Shown in pieces: positions 21,600 through 35,795 of a DNA stretch of 64,000 nucleotides. The translations under genes were made by a program, and so were the position numbers. The stretch's first letter is position 1; each line of letters opens with the position of its first letter. This stretch comes from Hydractinia symbiolongicarpus (Eukaryota > Cnidaria > Hydrozoa > Anthoathecata > Hydractiniidae). The notes beneath the pieces were generated by a model. That model did no database searches, was not told where the DNA came from, and worked only from the letters and a program-made list of their open reading frames with translations. The stretch covers positions 1,922,001-1,986,000 of the forward strand of contig NC_079887.1 of NCBI RefSeq assembly GCF_029227915.1, in the 5' to 3' direction.

Positions 21600-22015
21600 A
21601 AGTATACAAGGAAAGTACCCAGGGTGTAAACTCATTTCTCGAACGATTTTATAAATTCTTTTTTCACCACTACAACGCATGAGACTTGTAGTTTTTAAAA
21701 ATGTTTTCATTTTTGATGAGACGCTGAATAAAAGAAGTTTAATCGCCGGCAAACGAAAATCCGCGATTTCCCGTAAATCCCGGTCTCGGCCCGTATAGTC
21801 AAAAGTATACAAGGAAAGTACCCAGGGTGTAAACTCATTTCTCGAACGATTTTATAAATTCTTTTTTCACCACTACAACGCATGAGACTTGTAGTTTTTA
21901 AAAATGTTTTCATTTTTGATGAGACGCTGAATAAAAGAAGTTTAATCGCCGGCAAACGAAAATCCGCGATTTCCCGTAAATCCCGGTCTCGGCCCGTATA
22001 GTCAAAAGTATACAA
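21600..22015. repeat. Adjacent near-identical monomer pair (203-bp offset)
   Basis: The two monomers before 21812 and 22015 share ATTTTATAAATTCTTTTTTC and CCGGTCTCGGCCCG and differ by very few bases. Single-unit duplication. Confidence 0.72.
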
Positions 22016-23009
22016 GGAAAGTACCCAGTGAGTAAACTTATTTCCCTAACGAAGTTTTAAATTATTTTTTCACCACTAAAACGCATGAGACTTGTAGTTT
22101 TCAAAAATGTTTTCATTTTTGATGAGACGCTGAATAAAAGAAGTTTAATCGCCGGTAAACGAAAACCTGCGATTTCCCGTAAATCCCGGACTCGGGCCGT
22201 ATAGTCAAAAGTATACAAAGAAAGTACCCGGGGTGTAAACTCATTTCCCGAACGATTTTTTAAATTATTATTTCACCACTAAAGCCCATGAGACTTGTAG
22301 TTTTTAAATATGTTTTCATTTTTGATGAGACGCTGAATAAAAGAAGTTTAATTGCCGGCAAACGAAAACCCGCGATTTCCCGTAAATCCCGGGCTTGGCC
22401 TGTATAGTCGAATGTATACAAAGAAAGTACCCTGTGAGTAAACTCATTTCCGAAACGATTTTTTCAATATCTTTTCACCACTAAAACGCATGAGACTTGT
22501 AGTTTTCAAAAATGTTTTCATTTTTGATGAGACGATTAATAAAAGAGGTTTAATCGCCGACAAACGAAATTCCGCGATTTCCCGTAAATCCCGGGCTTGG
22601 CCCGTATAATCAAAAGTATACAAAGATAGTACCCAGGGAGTAAACTCATTTCCCGAACGATTTTTTGATTTATTTTTTCACCACTAAAACGCATGAGTCT
22701 TGTAGTTTTCAAAAATGTTTTCATTTTTGATGAGATGCTGAATAAAAGAAGTTTAATCGCCGGCAAACGAAAACCTGCGATTTCCCGTAAATCCCGGACT
22801 CGGCCCGTATAGTCAAAAGTATACAAAGAAAGTACCCAGGGAGTAAACTAATTTCCCTAACGAATTTTTAAATTATTATTTCACCACTAAAGCCCATGAG
22901 ACTTGTAGTTTTCAAAAATGTTTTCATTTTTGATGAGACGCTGAATAAAAGAAGTTTAATCGCTGGCAAACGAAAACCCGCCATTTCCCGTAAACCCCGG
23001 GCTTGGCCC

Positions 23010-25447
23010 GTATAGTCAAAAGTATACAAAGAAAGTACCCGGGGTGTAAACTCATTTCCCAAACAATTATTTAAATTATTATTTCACCACTAAAGCCCAT
23101 GGGACTTGTGGTTTTTAAAAATGTTTTCATTTTTGATGAGACGTTGAATAAAAGAAGTTTAATCGCCGGCAAACAAAAACCCGCGATTTCCCGTAAATCC
23201 CGGACTCGGCCCTTATAGTCAAAAGTATACAAGGAAAGTACCCAGTGAGTAAACTCATTTCCCGAACGAATTTTTAAATTATTTTTTCACCACTAAAACG
23301 CATGAGACTTGTAGTTTTCAGAAATGTTTTCATTTTTGATGAGACGCTGAATAAAAAAAGTTTAATCGCCGGCAAACGAAAACCCCCCATTACCCGTAAA
23401 CCCCGGACTCGGCCAGCATAGTCAAAAGTATACAAAGAAAGTACCCAGGGAGTAAACTCATTTCCCGAACGATTTTTTAAATTATTTTTTCACCACTAAA
23501 ACGCATGAGACTTGTAGTTTTCAAAAATGTTTTCTTTTTTGATGAGACGCTGAATAAAAGAAGTTTAATCGCCGGTAAACGAAAACCTGCGATTTCCCGT
23601 AAATCCCGGACTCGGGCCGTATAGTCAAAAGTATACAAAGAAAGTACCCGGGGTGTAAACTCATTTCCCGAACGATTTTTTAAATTATTATTTCACCACT
23701 AAAGCCCATGAGACTTGTAGTTTTTAAATATGATTTCATTTTTGATGAGACGCTGAATAAAAGAAGTTTAATTGCCGGCAAACGAAAACCCGCGATTTCC
23801 CGTAAATCCCGGGCTTGGCCTGTATAGTCGAATGTATACAAAGAAAGTACCCTGTGAGTAAACTCATTTCCGAAACGATTTTTTCAATTATCTTTTCACC
23901 ACTAAAACGCATGAGACTTGCAGTTTTCAAAAATGTTTTCATTTTTGATGAGACGATTAATAAAAGAGGTTTAATCGCCGACAAACGAAATCCCGCGATT
24001 TCCCGTAAATCCCGGGCTTGGCCCGTATAGTCGAATGTATACAAAGAAAGTACCCAGGGAGTAAACTCATTTCCCGAACGATTTTTTAAATTTTTTTTTT
24101 CACCACTAAAACGCATGAGACTTGTAGTTTTCAAAAATGTTTTCATTTTTGATGATACGCTTAATGAAAGAAGTTTAATCGCCGGCAAACGAAAACCCGC
24201 GATTTCCCGAAATTCCCGGGCTTGGCCCGTATAGTCAAAAGTATACAAAGAAAGTACCCGGGGTGTAAACTCATTTCCCAAACGATTATTTAAATTATTA
24301 TTTCACCACTAAAGCCCATGGGACTTGTGGTTTTTAAAAATGTTTTCATTTTTGATGAGACGCTGAATAAAAGAAGTTTAATCGCCGGCAAACGAAAACC
24401 CGCGATTTCCCGTAAATCCCGGACTCGGCCCTTATAGTCAAAAGTATACAAGGAAAGTACCCAGTGAGTAAACTCATTTCCCGAACGAATTTTTAAATTA
24501 TTTTTTCACCACTAAAACGCATGAGACTTGTAGTTTTCAGAAATGTTTTCATTTTTGATGAGACGCTGAATAAAAAAAGTTTAATCGCCGGCAAACGAAA
24601 ACCCCCCATTACCCGTAAACCCCGGACTCGGCCAGCATAGTCAAAAGTATACAAAGAAAGTACCCAGGGAGTAAACTCATTTCCCGAACGATTTTTTAAA
24701 TTATTTTTTCACCACTAAAACGCATGAGACTTGTAGTTTTCAAAAATGTTTTCTTTTTTGATGAGACGCTGAATAAAAGAAGTTTAATCGCCGGTAAACG
24801 AAAACCTGCGATTTCCCGTAAATCCCGGACTCGGGCCGTATAGTCAAAAGTATACAAAGAAAGTACCCGGGGTGTAAACTCATTTCCCGAACGATTTTTT
24901 AAATTATTATTTCACCACTAAAGCCCATGAGACTTGTAGTTTTTAAATATGATTTCATTTTTGATGAGACGCTGAATAAAAGAAGTTTAATTGCCGGCAA
25001 ACGAAAACCCGCGATTTCCCGTAAATCCCGGGCTTGGCCTGTATAGTCGAATGTATACAAAGAAAGTACCCTGTGAGTAAACTCATTTCCGAAACGATTT
25101 TTTCAATTATCTTTTCACCACTAAAACGCATGAGACTTGCAGTTTTCAAAAATGTTTTCATTTTTGATGAGACGATTAATAAAAGAGGTTTAATCGCCGA
25201 CAAACGAAATCCCGCGATTTCCCGTAAATCCCGGGCTTGGCCCGTATAGTCGAATGTATACAAAGAAAGTACCCAGGGAGTAAACTCATTTCCCGAACGA
25301 TTTTTTAAATTTCTTTTTTCACCACTAAAACGCATGAGACTTGTAGTTTTCAAAAATGTTTTCATTTTTGATGATACGCTTAATGAAAGAGGTTTAATCG
25401 CCGGCAAACGAAAACCCGCGATTTCCCGAAATTCCCGGGCTTGGCCC
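23010..25447. repeat. Tandem 1,219-bp (6-monomer) higher-order duplication
   Basis: Two adjacent copies, roughly 23010-24228 and 24229-25447. Rare markers recur with the same offset: CCCATGGGACTTGTGG at about 23097 and 24316, AAACCCCCCATTACCCG at about 23380 and 24600, and TAAATATGATTTC at about 23725 and 24945. Related pieces also occur at 20640-21210 and 30560-30900. Confidence 0.85.
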
Positions 25448-26154
25448 GTATAGTCGAATGTATACAAAGAAAGTACCCTGTGAGTAAACTCATTTCCAGA
25501 ACGATTTTTTAAATTATTTTTTCACCACTAAAAACGCATAAGACTTGTAGTTTTCAAAAATGTTTTCATTTCTGATGAAACGCTGAATAAAAGAAGTTTA
25601 ATCGCCGGCAAACAAAAACCCGAGATTTCCCGTAAATCCCGGGCTTGGCCCGTATAATCAAAAGTATACAAAGATAGTACCCAGGGAGTAAACTCATTTC
25701 CCGAACGATTTTTTGATTTATTTTTTCACCACTAAAACGCATGAGTCTTGTAGTTTTCAAAAATGTTTTCATTTTTGATGAGATGCTGAATAAAAGAAGT
25801 TTAATCGCCGGCAAACGAAAACCTGCGATTTCCCGTAAATCCCGGACTCGGCCCGTATAGTCAAAAGTATACAAAGAAAGTACCCAGGGAGTAAACTAAT
25901 TTCCCTAACGAATTTTTAAATTATTATTTCACCACTAAAGCCCATGAGACTTGTAGTTTTTAAAAATGTTTTCATTTTTGATGAGACGCTGAATAAAAGA
26001 AGTTTAATCGCCGGCAAACGAAAACCAGCGATTTCCCGTAAATCCCGGACTCGGCCCGTATAGTGAAAAGTATACAAAGAAAGTACCCAGGGAGTAAACT
26101 CATTTCCCGAACGATTTTTTAAATTATCTTTTCACCACTAAAACGCATGAGACT

Positions 26155-29100
26155 TGTAGTTTTTAAAAATGTTTTCATTTTTGATGAGACGCTGAATAAA
26201 AGAAGTTTAATCGCCGGCACACGAAAACCCGCCATTTCCCGTAAACCCCGGACTCGGTCCGTATAATCAAAAGTATACAAAGAAAGTACCCAGGGAGTAA
26301 ACTCATTTCCCGAACGATTTTTTAAAATATTTTTTCACCACTAAAACGCATGAGACTTGTAGTTTTCAAAATGTTTTCATTTTTGATGAGACGCTTAATG
26401 AAGGTGGTTTAATCGCCAGCAAACGAAAACCCGCGATTTCCCGTAAATCCCGGGCTTGGCCCGTATAGTCGAATGTATACAAAGAAAGTACCCTGTGAGT
26501 AAACTCATTTCCAAAACGATTTTTTAAATTATCTTTTCACCACTAAAACGCATGAGACTTGTAGTTTTCAAAAATGTTTTCATTTTTGATGAGACGCTGA
26601 ATAAAAGAAGTTTAATCGCCGGCACACGAAAACCCGCCATTTCCCGGAAACCCCGGACTCGGTCCGTATAATCAAAAGTATACAAAGAAAGTACCCAGGG
26701 AGTAAACTCATTTCCCGAACGATTTTTTAAATTATTTTTTCACCACTAAAGCCCATGAGACTTTTAGTTTTTAAAAATGTTTTCATTTTTGATGAGACGC
26801 TGAATAAAAGAAGTTTAATCGCCGGCACACGAAAACCCGCCATTTCCCGTAAACCCCGGACTCGGCCCGTATAATCAAAAAGTATACAAAGAAAGTACCC
26901 AGGGAGTAAACTCATTTCCCGAACGATTTTTTAAATTATTTTTTCACCACTAAAGCCCATGAGACTTGTAGTTTTTAAAAATGTTTTCATTTTTGATGAG
27001 ACGCTGAATAAAAGAAGTTTAATCGCCGGCTAACGAAAACCCGCGACTTCCCGTAAATCCCGGACTCGGCCCGTATAGTCAAAAGTATACAAAGAAAGTA
27101 CCCAGGGAGTAAACTCATTTCCCGAACGATTTTTTAAATTATCTTTTCACCACTAAAACGCAGGAGACTTGTAGTTTTCAAAAATGTTTTCATTTTTGAT
27201 GAGACGCTGAATAAAAGAAGTTTAATCGCCGGCACACGAAAACCCGCCATTTCCCGTAAACCCCGTACTCGGTCCGTATAATCAAAAGTATACAAAGAAA
27301 GTACCCAGGGAGTAAACTCATTTCCCGAACGATTTTTTAAATTATTTTTTCACCACTAAAACGCATGAGACTTGTAGTTTTCAGAAATGTTTTCATTTTT
27401 GATGAGACGCTTAATGAAAGTGGTTTAATCGCCGGCAAACGAAAACCCGCGATTTCCCGTAAATCCCGGGCTTGGCCCGTATAGTCGAATGTATACAAAG
27501 AAAGTACCCTGTGAGTAAACTCATTTCCAAAACGATTTTTTAAATTATTTTTTCACCACTAAAACGCATGAGACTTGTAGTTTTTAAAAATGTTTTCATT
27601 TTTAATGAGACGCTGAATGAAAGAAGTTTAATCGCCGCCAAACGAAAACCTGCGATTTCCCGTAAATCCCGGACTCGGCCCGTATAGTCAAAAGTATACA
27701 AAGAAAGTACCCAGGGTGAAAACTCATTTCCCGAACGATTTTTTAAATTATTATTTCACAACTAAAACCCATGAGACTTGTAGTTTTTAAAAATGTTTTC
27801 ATTTTTGATGAGACGCTGAATAAAAGAAGTTTAATCGCCGGCACACGAAAACCCGCCATTTCCCGTAAACCCCGGACTCGGTCCGTATAATCAAAAGTAT
27901 ACAAAGAAAGTACCCAGGGAGTAAACTCATTTCCCGAACGATTTTTTAAAATATTTTTTCCCCACTAAAACGCATGAGACTTGTAGTTTTCAAAATGTTT
28001 TCATTTTTGATGAGACGCTTAATGAAAGTGGTTTAATCGCCAGCAAACGAAAACCCGCGATTTCCCGTAAATCCCGGGCTTGGCCCGTATAGTCGAATGT
28101 ATACAAAGAAAGTACCCTGTGAGTAAACTCATTTCCAAAACGATTTTTTAAATTATCTTTTCACCACTAAAACGCATGAGACTTGTAGTTTTCAAAAATG
28201 TTTTCATTTTTGATGAGACGCTGAATAAAAGAAGTTTAATCGCCGGCACACGAAAACCCGCCATTTCCCGGAAACCCCGGACTCGGTCCGTATAATCAAA
28301 AGTATACAAAGAAAGTACCCAGGAAGTAAACTCATTTCCCGAACGATTTTTTAAATTATTTTTTCACCACTAAAGCCCATGAGACTTTTAGTTTTTAAAA
28401 ATGTTTTCATTTTTGATGAGACGCTGAATAAAAGAAGTTTAATCGCCGGCACACGAAAACCCGCCATTTCCCGTAAACCCCGGACTCGGCCCGTATAATC
28501 AAAAGTATACAAAGAAAGTACCCAGGGAGTAAACTCATTTCCCGAACGATTTTTTAAATTATTTTTTCACCACTAAAGCCCATGAGACTTGTAGTTTTTA
28601 AAAATGTTTTCATTTTTGATGAGACGCTGAATAAAAGAAGTTTAATCGCCGGCTAACGAAAACCCGCGACTTCCCGTAAATCCCGGACTCGGCCCGTATA
28701 GTCAAAAGTATACAAAGAAAGTACCCAGGGAGTAAACTCATTTCCCGAACGATTTTTTAAATTATCTTTTCACCACTAAAACGCAGGAGACTTGTAGTTT
28801 TCAAAAATGTTTTCATTTTTGATGAGACGCTGAATAAAAGAAGTTTAATCGCCGGCACACGAAAACCCGCCATTTCCCGTAAACCCCGTACTCGGTCCGT
28901 ATAATCAAAAGTATACAAAGAAAGTACCCAGGGAGTAAACTCATTTCCCGAACGATTTTTTAAATTATATTTTCACCACTAAAACGCATGAGACTTGTAG
29001 TTTTCAGAAATGTTTTCATTTTTGATGAGACGCTTAATGAAAGTGGTTTAATCGCCGGCAAACGAAAACCCGCGATTTCCCGTAAATCCCGGGCTTGGCC

Positions 29101-29460
29101 CGTATAGTCGAATGTATACAAAGAAAGTACCCTGTGAGTAAACTCATTTCCAAAACGATTTTTTAAATTATTTTTTCACCACTAAAACGCATGAGACTTG
29201 TAGTTTTTAAAAATGTTTTCATTTTTAATGAGACGCTGAATGAAAGAAGTTTAATCGCCGCCAAACGAAAACCTGCGATTTCCCGTAAATCCCGGACTCG
29301 GCCCGTATAGTCAAAAGTATACAAAGAAAGTACCCAGGGTGAAAACTCATTTCCCGAACGATTTTTTAAATTATTATTTCACAACTAAAACCCATGAGAC
29401 TTGTAGTTTTTAAAAATGTTTTCATTTTTGATGAGACGCTGAATAAAAGAAGTTTAATCG
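26155..29460. repeat. Tandem ~1,620-bp (8-monomer) higher-order duplication
   Basis: Copies lie at about 26155-27778 and 27779-29460. CCGGCACACG, a TTTTAAAATATTTTTTC tract followed by TTTTCAAAATG (one A shorter), GAGACTTTTAG and TTTTTAATGAGACGCTGAAT recur in the same order at an offset of about 1,620-1,624 bp. A rearranged third version occupies about 31400-33100. Confidence 0.85.
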
Positions 29461-30600
29461 CCGGAAAACGAAAACCCGCGACTTCCCGTAAATCCCGGAC
29501 TCGGCCCGTATAGTCAAAAGTATACAAAGAAAGTACCCAGGGAGTAAACTCATTTCCCGAACGATTTTTTAATTTATTTTTTCACCACTAAAACGCATGA
29601 GACTTGTAGTTTTCAGAAATGTTTTCATTTTTGATGAGACGCTGAATAAAAAAAGTTTAATAGCCGGCAAACGAAAACCCGCCATTACCCGTAAACCCCG
29701 GACTCGGCCAGCATAGTCAAAAGTATACAAAGAAAGTACCCAGGGAGTAAACTCATTTCCCGAACGATTTTTTAAATTATTTTTTCACCACTAAACCGCA
29801 TGAGACTTGTAGTTTTCAGAAATGTTTTCATTTTTGATGAGACGCTTAATGAAAGTGGTTTAATCGCCGGCAAACGAAAACCCGCGATTTCCCGTAAATC
29901 CCGGGCTTGGCCGTATAGTCGAATGTATACAAAGAAAGTACCCTGTGAGTAAACTCATTTCCAAAACGATTTTTTAAATTATTTTTTCACCACTAAAACG
30001 CATGAGACTTGTAGTTTTTAAAAATGTTTTCATTTTTAATGAGACGCTGAATGAAAGAAGTTTAATCGCCGCCAAACGAAAACCTGCGATTTCCCGTAAA
30101 TCCCGGACTCGGCCCGTATAGTCAAAAGTATACAAAGAAAGTACCCAGGGTGAAAACTCATTTCCCGAACGATTTTTTAAATTATTATTTCACAACTAAA
30201 ACCCATGAGACTTGTAGTTTTTAAAAATGTTTTCATTTTTGATGAGACGCTGAATAAAAGAAGTTTAATCGCCGGAAAACGAAAACCCGCGACTTCCCGT
30301 AAATCCCGGACTCGGCCCGTATAGTCAAAAGTATACAAAGAAAGTACCCAGGGAGTAAACTCATTTCCCGAACGATTTTTTAATTTATTTTTTCACCACT
30401 AAAACGCATGAGACTTGTAGTTTTCAGATATGTTTTTATTTTTGATGAGACGCTGAATAAAAAAAGTTTAATCGCCGGCAAACGAAAACCCGCCATTACC
30501 CGTAAACCCCGGACTCGGCCAGCATAGTCAAAAGTATACAAAGAAAGTACCCAGGGAGTAAACTCATTTCCCGAACGATTTTTTAAATTATTTTTTCACC
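28985..30600. repeat. Tandem 812-bp (4-monomer) duplication nested on the 8-monomer block
   Basis: The end of the second 8-monomer copy (about 28985-29796) is repeated at about 29797-30600. Markers GACGCTTAATGAAAGTGG (about 29029 and 29841) and TTTTTAATGAGACGCTGAAT (about 29221 and 30033) are 812 bp apart. Confidence 0.78.
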
Positions 30601-33299
30601 ACTAAAACGCATGAGACTTGTAGTTTTCAAAAATGTTTTCTTTTTTGATGAGACGCTGAATAAAAGAAGTTTAATCGCCGGTAAACGAAAACCTGCGATT
30701 TCCCGTAAATCCCGGACTCGGGCCGTATAGTCAAAAGTATACAAAGAAAGTACCCGGGGTGTAAACTCATTTCCCGAACGATTTTTTAAATTATTATTTC
30801 ACCACTAAAGCCCATGAGACTTGTAGTTTTTAAATATGATTTCATTTTTGATGAGACGCTGAATAAAAGAAGTTTAATTGCCGGCAAACGAAATCCCGCG
30901 ATTTCCCGTAAATCCGGGGCTTGGCCCGTATAGTCGAATGTATACAAAGAAAGTACCCAGGGAGTAAACTCATTTGCCGAACGATTTTTTAATTTTTTTT
31001 TTCACCACTAAAACGCATGAGACTTGTAGTTTTCAAAAATGTTTTCATTTCTGATGAGATGCTGAATAAAAGAAGTTTAATCGCCGGCAAACGAAAACCT
31101 GCGATTTCCCGTAAATCCCGGACTCGGCCCGTATAGTCAAAAGTATACAAAGAAAGTACCCAGGGAGTAAACTAATTTCCCTAACAAATTTTTAAATTAT
31201 TATTTCACCACTAAAGCCCATGAGACTTGTAGTTTTTAAAAATGTTTTCATTTTTGATGAGACGCTGAATAAAAGAAGTTTAATCGCCGGCAAACGAAAA
31301 CCAGCGATTTCCCGTAAATCCCGGACTCGGCCCGTATAGTCAAAAGTATACAAAGAAAGTACCCAGGGAGTAAACTCATTTCCCGAACGATTTTTTAAAT
31401 TATCTTTTCACCACTAAAACGCATGAGACTTGTAGTTTTCAAAAATGTTTTCATTTTTGATGAGACGCTGAATAAAAGAAGTTTAATCGCCGGCACACGA
31501 AAACCCGCCATTTCCCGTAAACCCCGGACTCGGTCCGTATAATCAAAAGTATACAAAGAAAGTACCCAGGGAGTAAACTCATTTCCCGAACGATTTTTTA
31601 AATTATTTTTTCACCACTAAAACGCATGAGACTTGTAGTTTTCAAAATGTTTTCATTTTTGATGAGACGCTTAATGAAAGTGGTTTAATCGCCAGCAAAC
31701 GAAAACCCGCGATTTCCCGTAAATCCCGGGCTTGTCCCGTACAGTCAAATGTATACAAAGAAAGTACCCTGTGAGTAAACTCATTTCCAAAACGATTTTT
31801 TAAATTATCTTTTCACCACTAAAACGCATGAGAATTGTAGTTTTCAAAAATGTTTTCATTTTTGATGAGACGCTGAATAAAAGAAGTTTAATCGCCGGCA
31901 CACGAAAACCCGCCATTTCCCGGAAACCCCGGACTCGGTCCGTATAATCAAAAGTATACAAAGAAAGTACCCAGGGAGTAAACTCATTTCCCGAACGATT
32001 TTTTAAATTATTTTTTCACCACTAAAGCCCATGAGACTTTTAGTTTTTAAAAATGTTTTCATTTTTGATGAGACGCTGAATAAAAGAAGTTTAATCGCCG
32101 GCTAACGAAAACCCGCGACTTCCCGTAAACCCCGGACTCGGTCCGTATAATCAAAAGTATACAAAGAAAGTACCCAGGGAGTAAACTCATTTCCCGAACG
32201 ATTTTTTAAATTATTTTTTCACCACTAAAGCCCATGAGACTTGTAGTTTTTAAAAATGTTTTCATTTTTGATGAGACGCTGAATAAAAGAAGTTTAATCG
32301 CCGGCTAACGAAAACCCGCGACTTCCCGTAAATCCCGGACTCGGCCCGTATAGTCAAAAGTATACAAAGAAAGTACCCAGGGAGTAAACTCATTTCCCGA
32401 ACGATTTTTTAAATTATCTTTTCACCACTAAAACGCAGGAGACTTGTAGTTTTCAAAAATGTTTTCATTTTTCATGAGACGCTGAATAAAAGAAGTTTAA
32501 TCGCCGGCACACAAAAACCCGCCATTTCCCGTAAACCCCGGACTCGGTCCGTATAATCAAAAGTATACAAAGAAAGTACCCAGGGAGTAAACTCATTTCC
32601 CGAACGATTTTTTAAATTATTTTTTCACCACTAAAACGCATGAGACTTGTAGTTTTCAGAAATGTTTTCATTTTTGATGAGACGCTTAATGAAAGTGGTT
32701 TAATCGCCGGCAAACGAAAACCCGCGATTTCCCGTAAATCCCGGGCTTGGCCCGTATAGTCGAATGTATACAAAAAAAGTACCCTGTGAGTAAACTCATT
32801 TCCAAAACGATTTTTTAAATTATTTTTTCACCACTAAAACGCATGAGACTTGTAGTTTTTAAAAATGTTTTCATTTTTAATGAGACGCTGAATGAAAGAA
32901 GTTTAATCGCCGCCAAACGAAAACCTGCGATTTCCCGTAAATCCCGGACTCAGCCCGTATAGTCAAAAGTATACAAAGAAAGTACCCAGGGTGTAAACTC
33001 ATTTCCCGAACGATTTTTTAAATTATTATTTCACAACTAAAACCCATGAGACTTGTAGTTTTTAAAAATGTTTTCATTTTTGATGAGACGCTGAATAAAA
33101 GAAGTTTAATCGCCGGAAAACGAAAACCCGCGACTTCCCGTAAATCCCGGACTCGGCCCGTATAGTCAAAAGTATACAAAGAAAGTACCCAGGGAGTAAA
33201 CTCATTTCCCGAACGATTTTTTAATTTATTTTTTCACCACTAAAACGCATGAGAATTGTAGTTTTCAAAAATGTTTTCATTTTTGATGAGACTCTGAAT

Positions 33300-35390
33300 A
33301 AAAGAAGTTTAATCGCCGGCAAACGAAAACCTGCGATTTCCCGTAAATCCCGGACTCGGCCCGTATAGTCAAAAGTATACAAAGAAAGTACCCAGGGAGT
33401 AAACTCATTTCCCAAACGATTTTTTAAATTATTATTTCACCACTAAAGCCCATGAGACTTGTAGTTTTTAAAAATGTTTTCATTTTTGATGAGACGCTGA
33501 ATAAAAGAAGTTTATACGCTGGCAAACGAAAAGCCGCGATTCCCGTAAATCCCGGACTCGGCCCGTATAGTCAAAAGTATACAAAGAAAGTACCCAGGGA
33601 GTAAACTCATTTCCCGAACGATTTTTTAAAATATTTTTTCACCACTAAAACGCATGAGACTTGTAGTTTTCAAAAATGTTTTCATTCTTGATGAGACGCT
33701 GAATAAAAGAAGTTTAATCGCCGGCAAACGAAAACCCGCCATTTCCCGTAAACCACGGACTCGGCCCGTATAGTCAAAAGTATACAAAGAAATTACCCAG
33801 GGAGTAAACTCATTTTCCGAACGATTTTTTAAATTATTTTTTCACCACTACAACGCATGAGACTTGTAGTTTTTAAAAATGTTTTCATTTCTGATGAGAC
33901 GCTGAATAAAAAAAGTTTATTCGCCGGCAAACGAAAACCCGCGATTCCCGTAAATCCCGGACTCGGCCCGTATAGTCAAAAGTATACAAAGAAAGTACCC
34001 AGGGAGTAAACTCATTTTCCGAACGATTTTTTAAATTATTATTTCACCACTAAAGCCCATGAGACTTGTAGTTTTTAAAAATGTTTTCATTTTTGATGAG
34101 ACGCTGAATAAAAGAAGTTTATACGCCGGCAAACGAAAACCCGCGATTCCCGTAAATCCCGGACTCGGCCCGTATAGTCAAAATTATACAAAGAAAGTAC
34201 CCAGGGAGTAAACTCATTTGCCGAACGAATTTTTAAAATATTTTTTCACCACTAAAACGCATGAGACTTGTAGTTTTCAAAAATGTTTTCATTCTTGATG
34301 AGACGCTGAATAAAAGAAGTTTAATCGCCGGCAAACGAAAACCTGCGATTTCCCGTAAATCCCGGACTCGGCCCGTATAGTCAAAAGTATACAAAGAAAG
34401 TACCCAGGGAGTAAACTCATTTCCCAAACGATTTTTTAAATTATTATTTCACCACTAAAGCCCATGAGACTTGTAGTTTTTAAAAATGTTTTCATTTTTG
34501 ATGAGACGCTGAATAAAAGAAGTTTATACGCCGGCAAACGAAAAGCCGCGATTCCCGTAAATCCCGGACTCGGCCCGTATAGTCAAAAGTATACAAAGAA
34601 AGTACCCAGGGAGTAAACTCATTTCCCGAACGATTTTTTAAAATATTTTTTCACCACTAAAACGCATGAGACTTGTAGTTTTCAAAAATGTTTTCATTCT
34701 TGATGAGACGCTGAATAAAAGAAGTTTAATCGCCGGCAAACGAAAACCCGCCATTTCCCGTAAACCACGGACTCGGCCCGTATAGTCAAAAGTATACAAA
34801 GAAATTACCCAGGGAGTAAACTCATTTTCCGAACGATTTTTTAAATTATTTTTTCACCACTACAACGCATGAGACTTGTAGTTTTTAAAAATGTTTTCAT
34901 TTCTGATGAGACGCTGAATAAAAAAAGTTTATTCGCCGGCAAACGAAAACCCGCGATTCCCGTAAATCCCGGACTCGGCCCGTATAGTCAAAAGTATACA
35001 AAGAAAGTACCCAGGGAGTAAACTCATTTTCCGAACGATTTTTTAAATTATTATTTCACCACTAAAGCCCATGAGACTTGTAGTTTTTAAAAATGTTTTC
35101 ATTTTTGATGAGACGCTGAATAAAAGAAGTTTATACGCCGGCAAACGAAAACCCGCGATTCCCGTAAATCCCGGACTCGGCCCGTATAGTCAAAATTATA
35201 CAAAGAAAGTACCCAGGGAGTAAACTCATTTGCCGAACGATTTTTTAAAATATTTTTTCACCACTAAAACGCATGAGACTTGTAGTTTTCAAAAATGTTT
35301 TCATTCTTGATGAGACGCTGAATAAAAGAAGTTTAATCGCCGGCAAACGAAAACCTGCGATTTCCCGTAAATCCCGGACTCGGCCCGTAT
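33300..35390. repeat. Tandem 1,012-bp (5-monomer) higher-order duplication
   Basis: Copies at about 33300-34311 and 34312-35390. Shared rare features are GTTTATACGC, CGCGATTCCCG lacking one T, GTTTATTCGCCGG, and AAATTATACAAAG. The second copy is followed by monomers carrying an 11-bp deletion. Confidence 0.82.
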
Positions 35391-35400
35391 AGTAAAGAAT
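35391..35400. repeat. Monomer with 11-bp deletion, copy 1 (junction)
   Basis: CGTATAGT joins directly to AAAGAATGTACCC, removing CAAAAGTATAC. The loss destroys the GTATA-N8-TATAC inverted repeat present in normal monomers. Confidence 0.8.
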
Positions 35401-35783
35401 GTACCCGGAATGTAAACTCATTTCCCGAACGATGTTTTAAATTATTATTTCACCACTAAAACCCATGAGACTTATAGTTTTTAAAAATATTTTCATTTTT
35501 GATGAGACGCTGAATAAAAGAAGTTTATAAGCCGGCAAACGAAAACCCGCGATTCCCGTAAATCCCGGACTCGGCCCGTATAGTCAAAAGTATACAAAGA
35601 AAGTACCCAGGGAGTAAACTCGTTTCCCGAACGATTTTTTAAAATATTTTGTCACCACTAAAACGCATGAGACTTGTAGTTTTCAAAAATGTTTTCATTC
35701 TTGATGAGACGCTGAATAAAAGAAGTTTAATCGCCGGCAAACGAAAACCTGCGATTTCCTGTAAATCCCGGACTCGGCCCGTA

Positions 35784-35795
35784 TAGTAAAGAATG
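35784..35795. repeat. Monomer with 11-bp deletion, copy 2 (junction)
   Basis: Same TATAGTAAAGAATG junction, two monomers after the first copy and in the same surrounding variants (CCCATGAGACTTATAG). Confidence 0.8.

Noticed and set aside
23736-24281. 181-codon minus-strand frame in the satellite, and many similar 60-170 codon frames
   Set aside because: They are the repeat read in rotating frames (203 is not divisible by 3). The same peptides recur in every monomer and break at random variants. No start context or conserved codon pattern supports coding.
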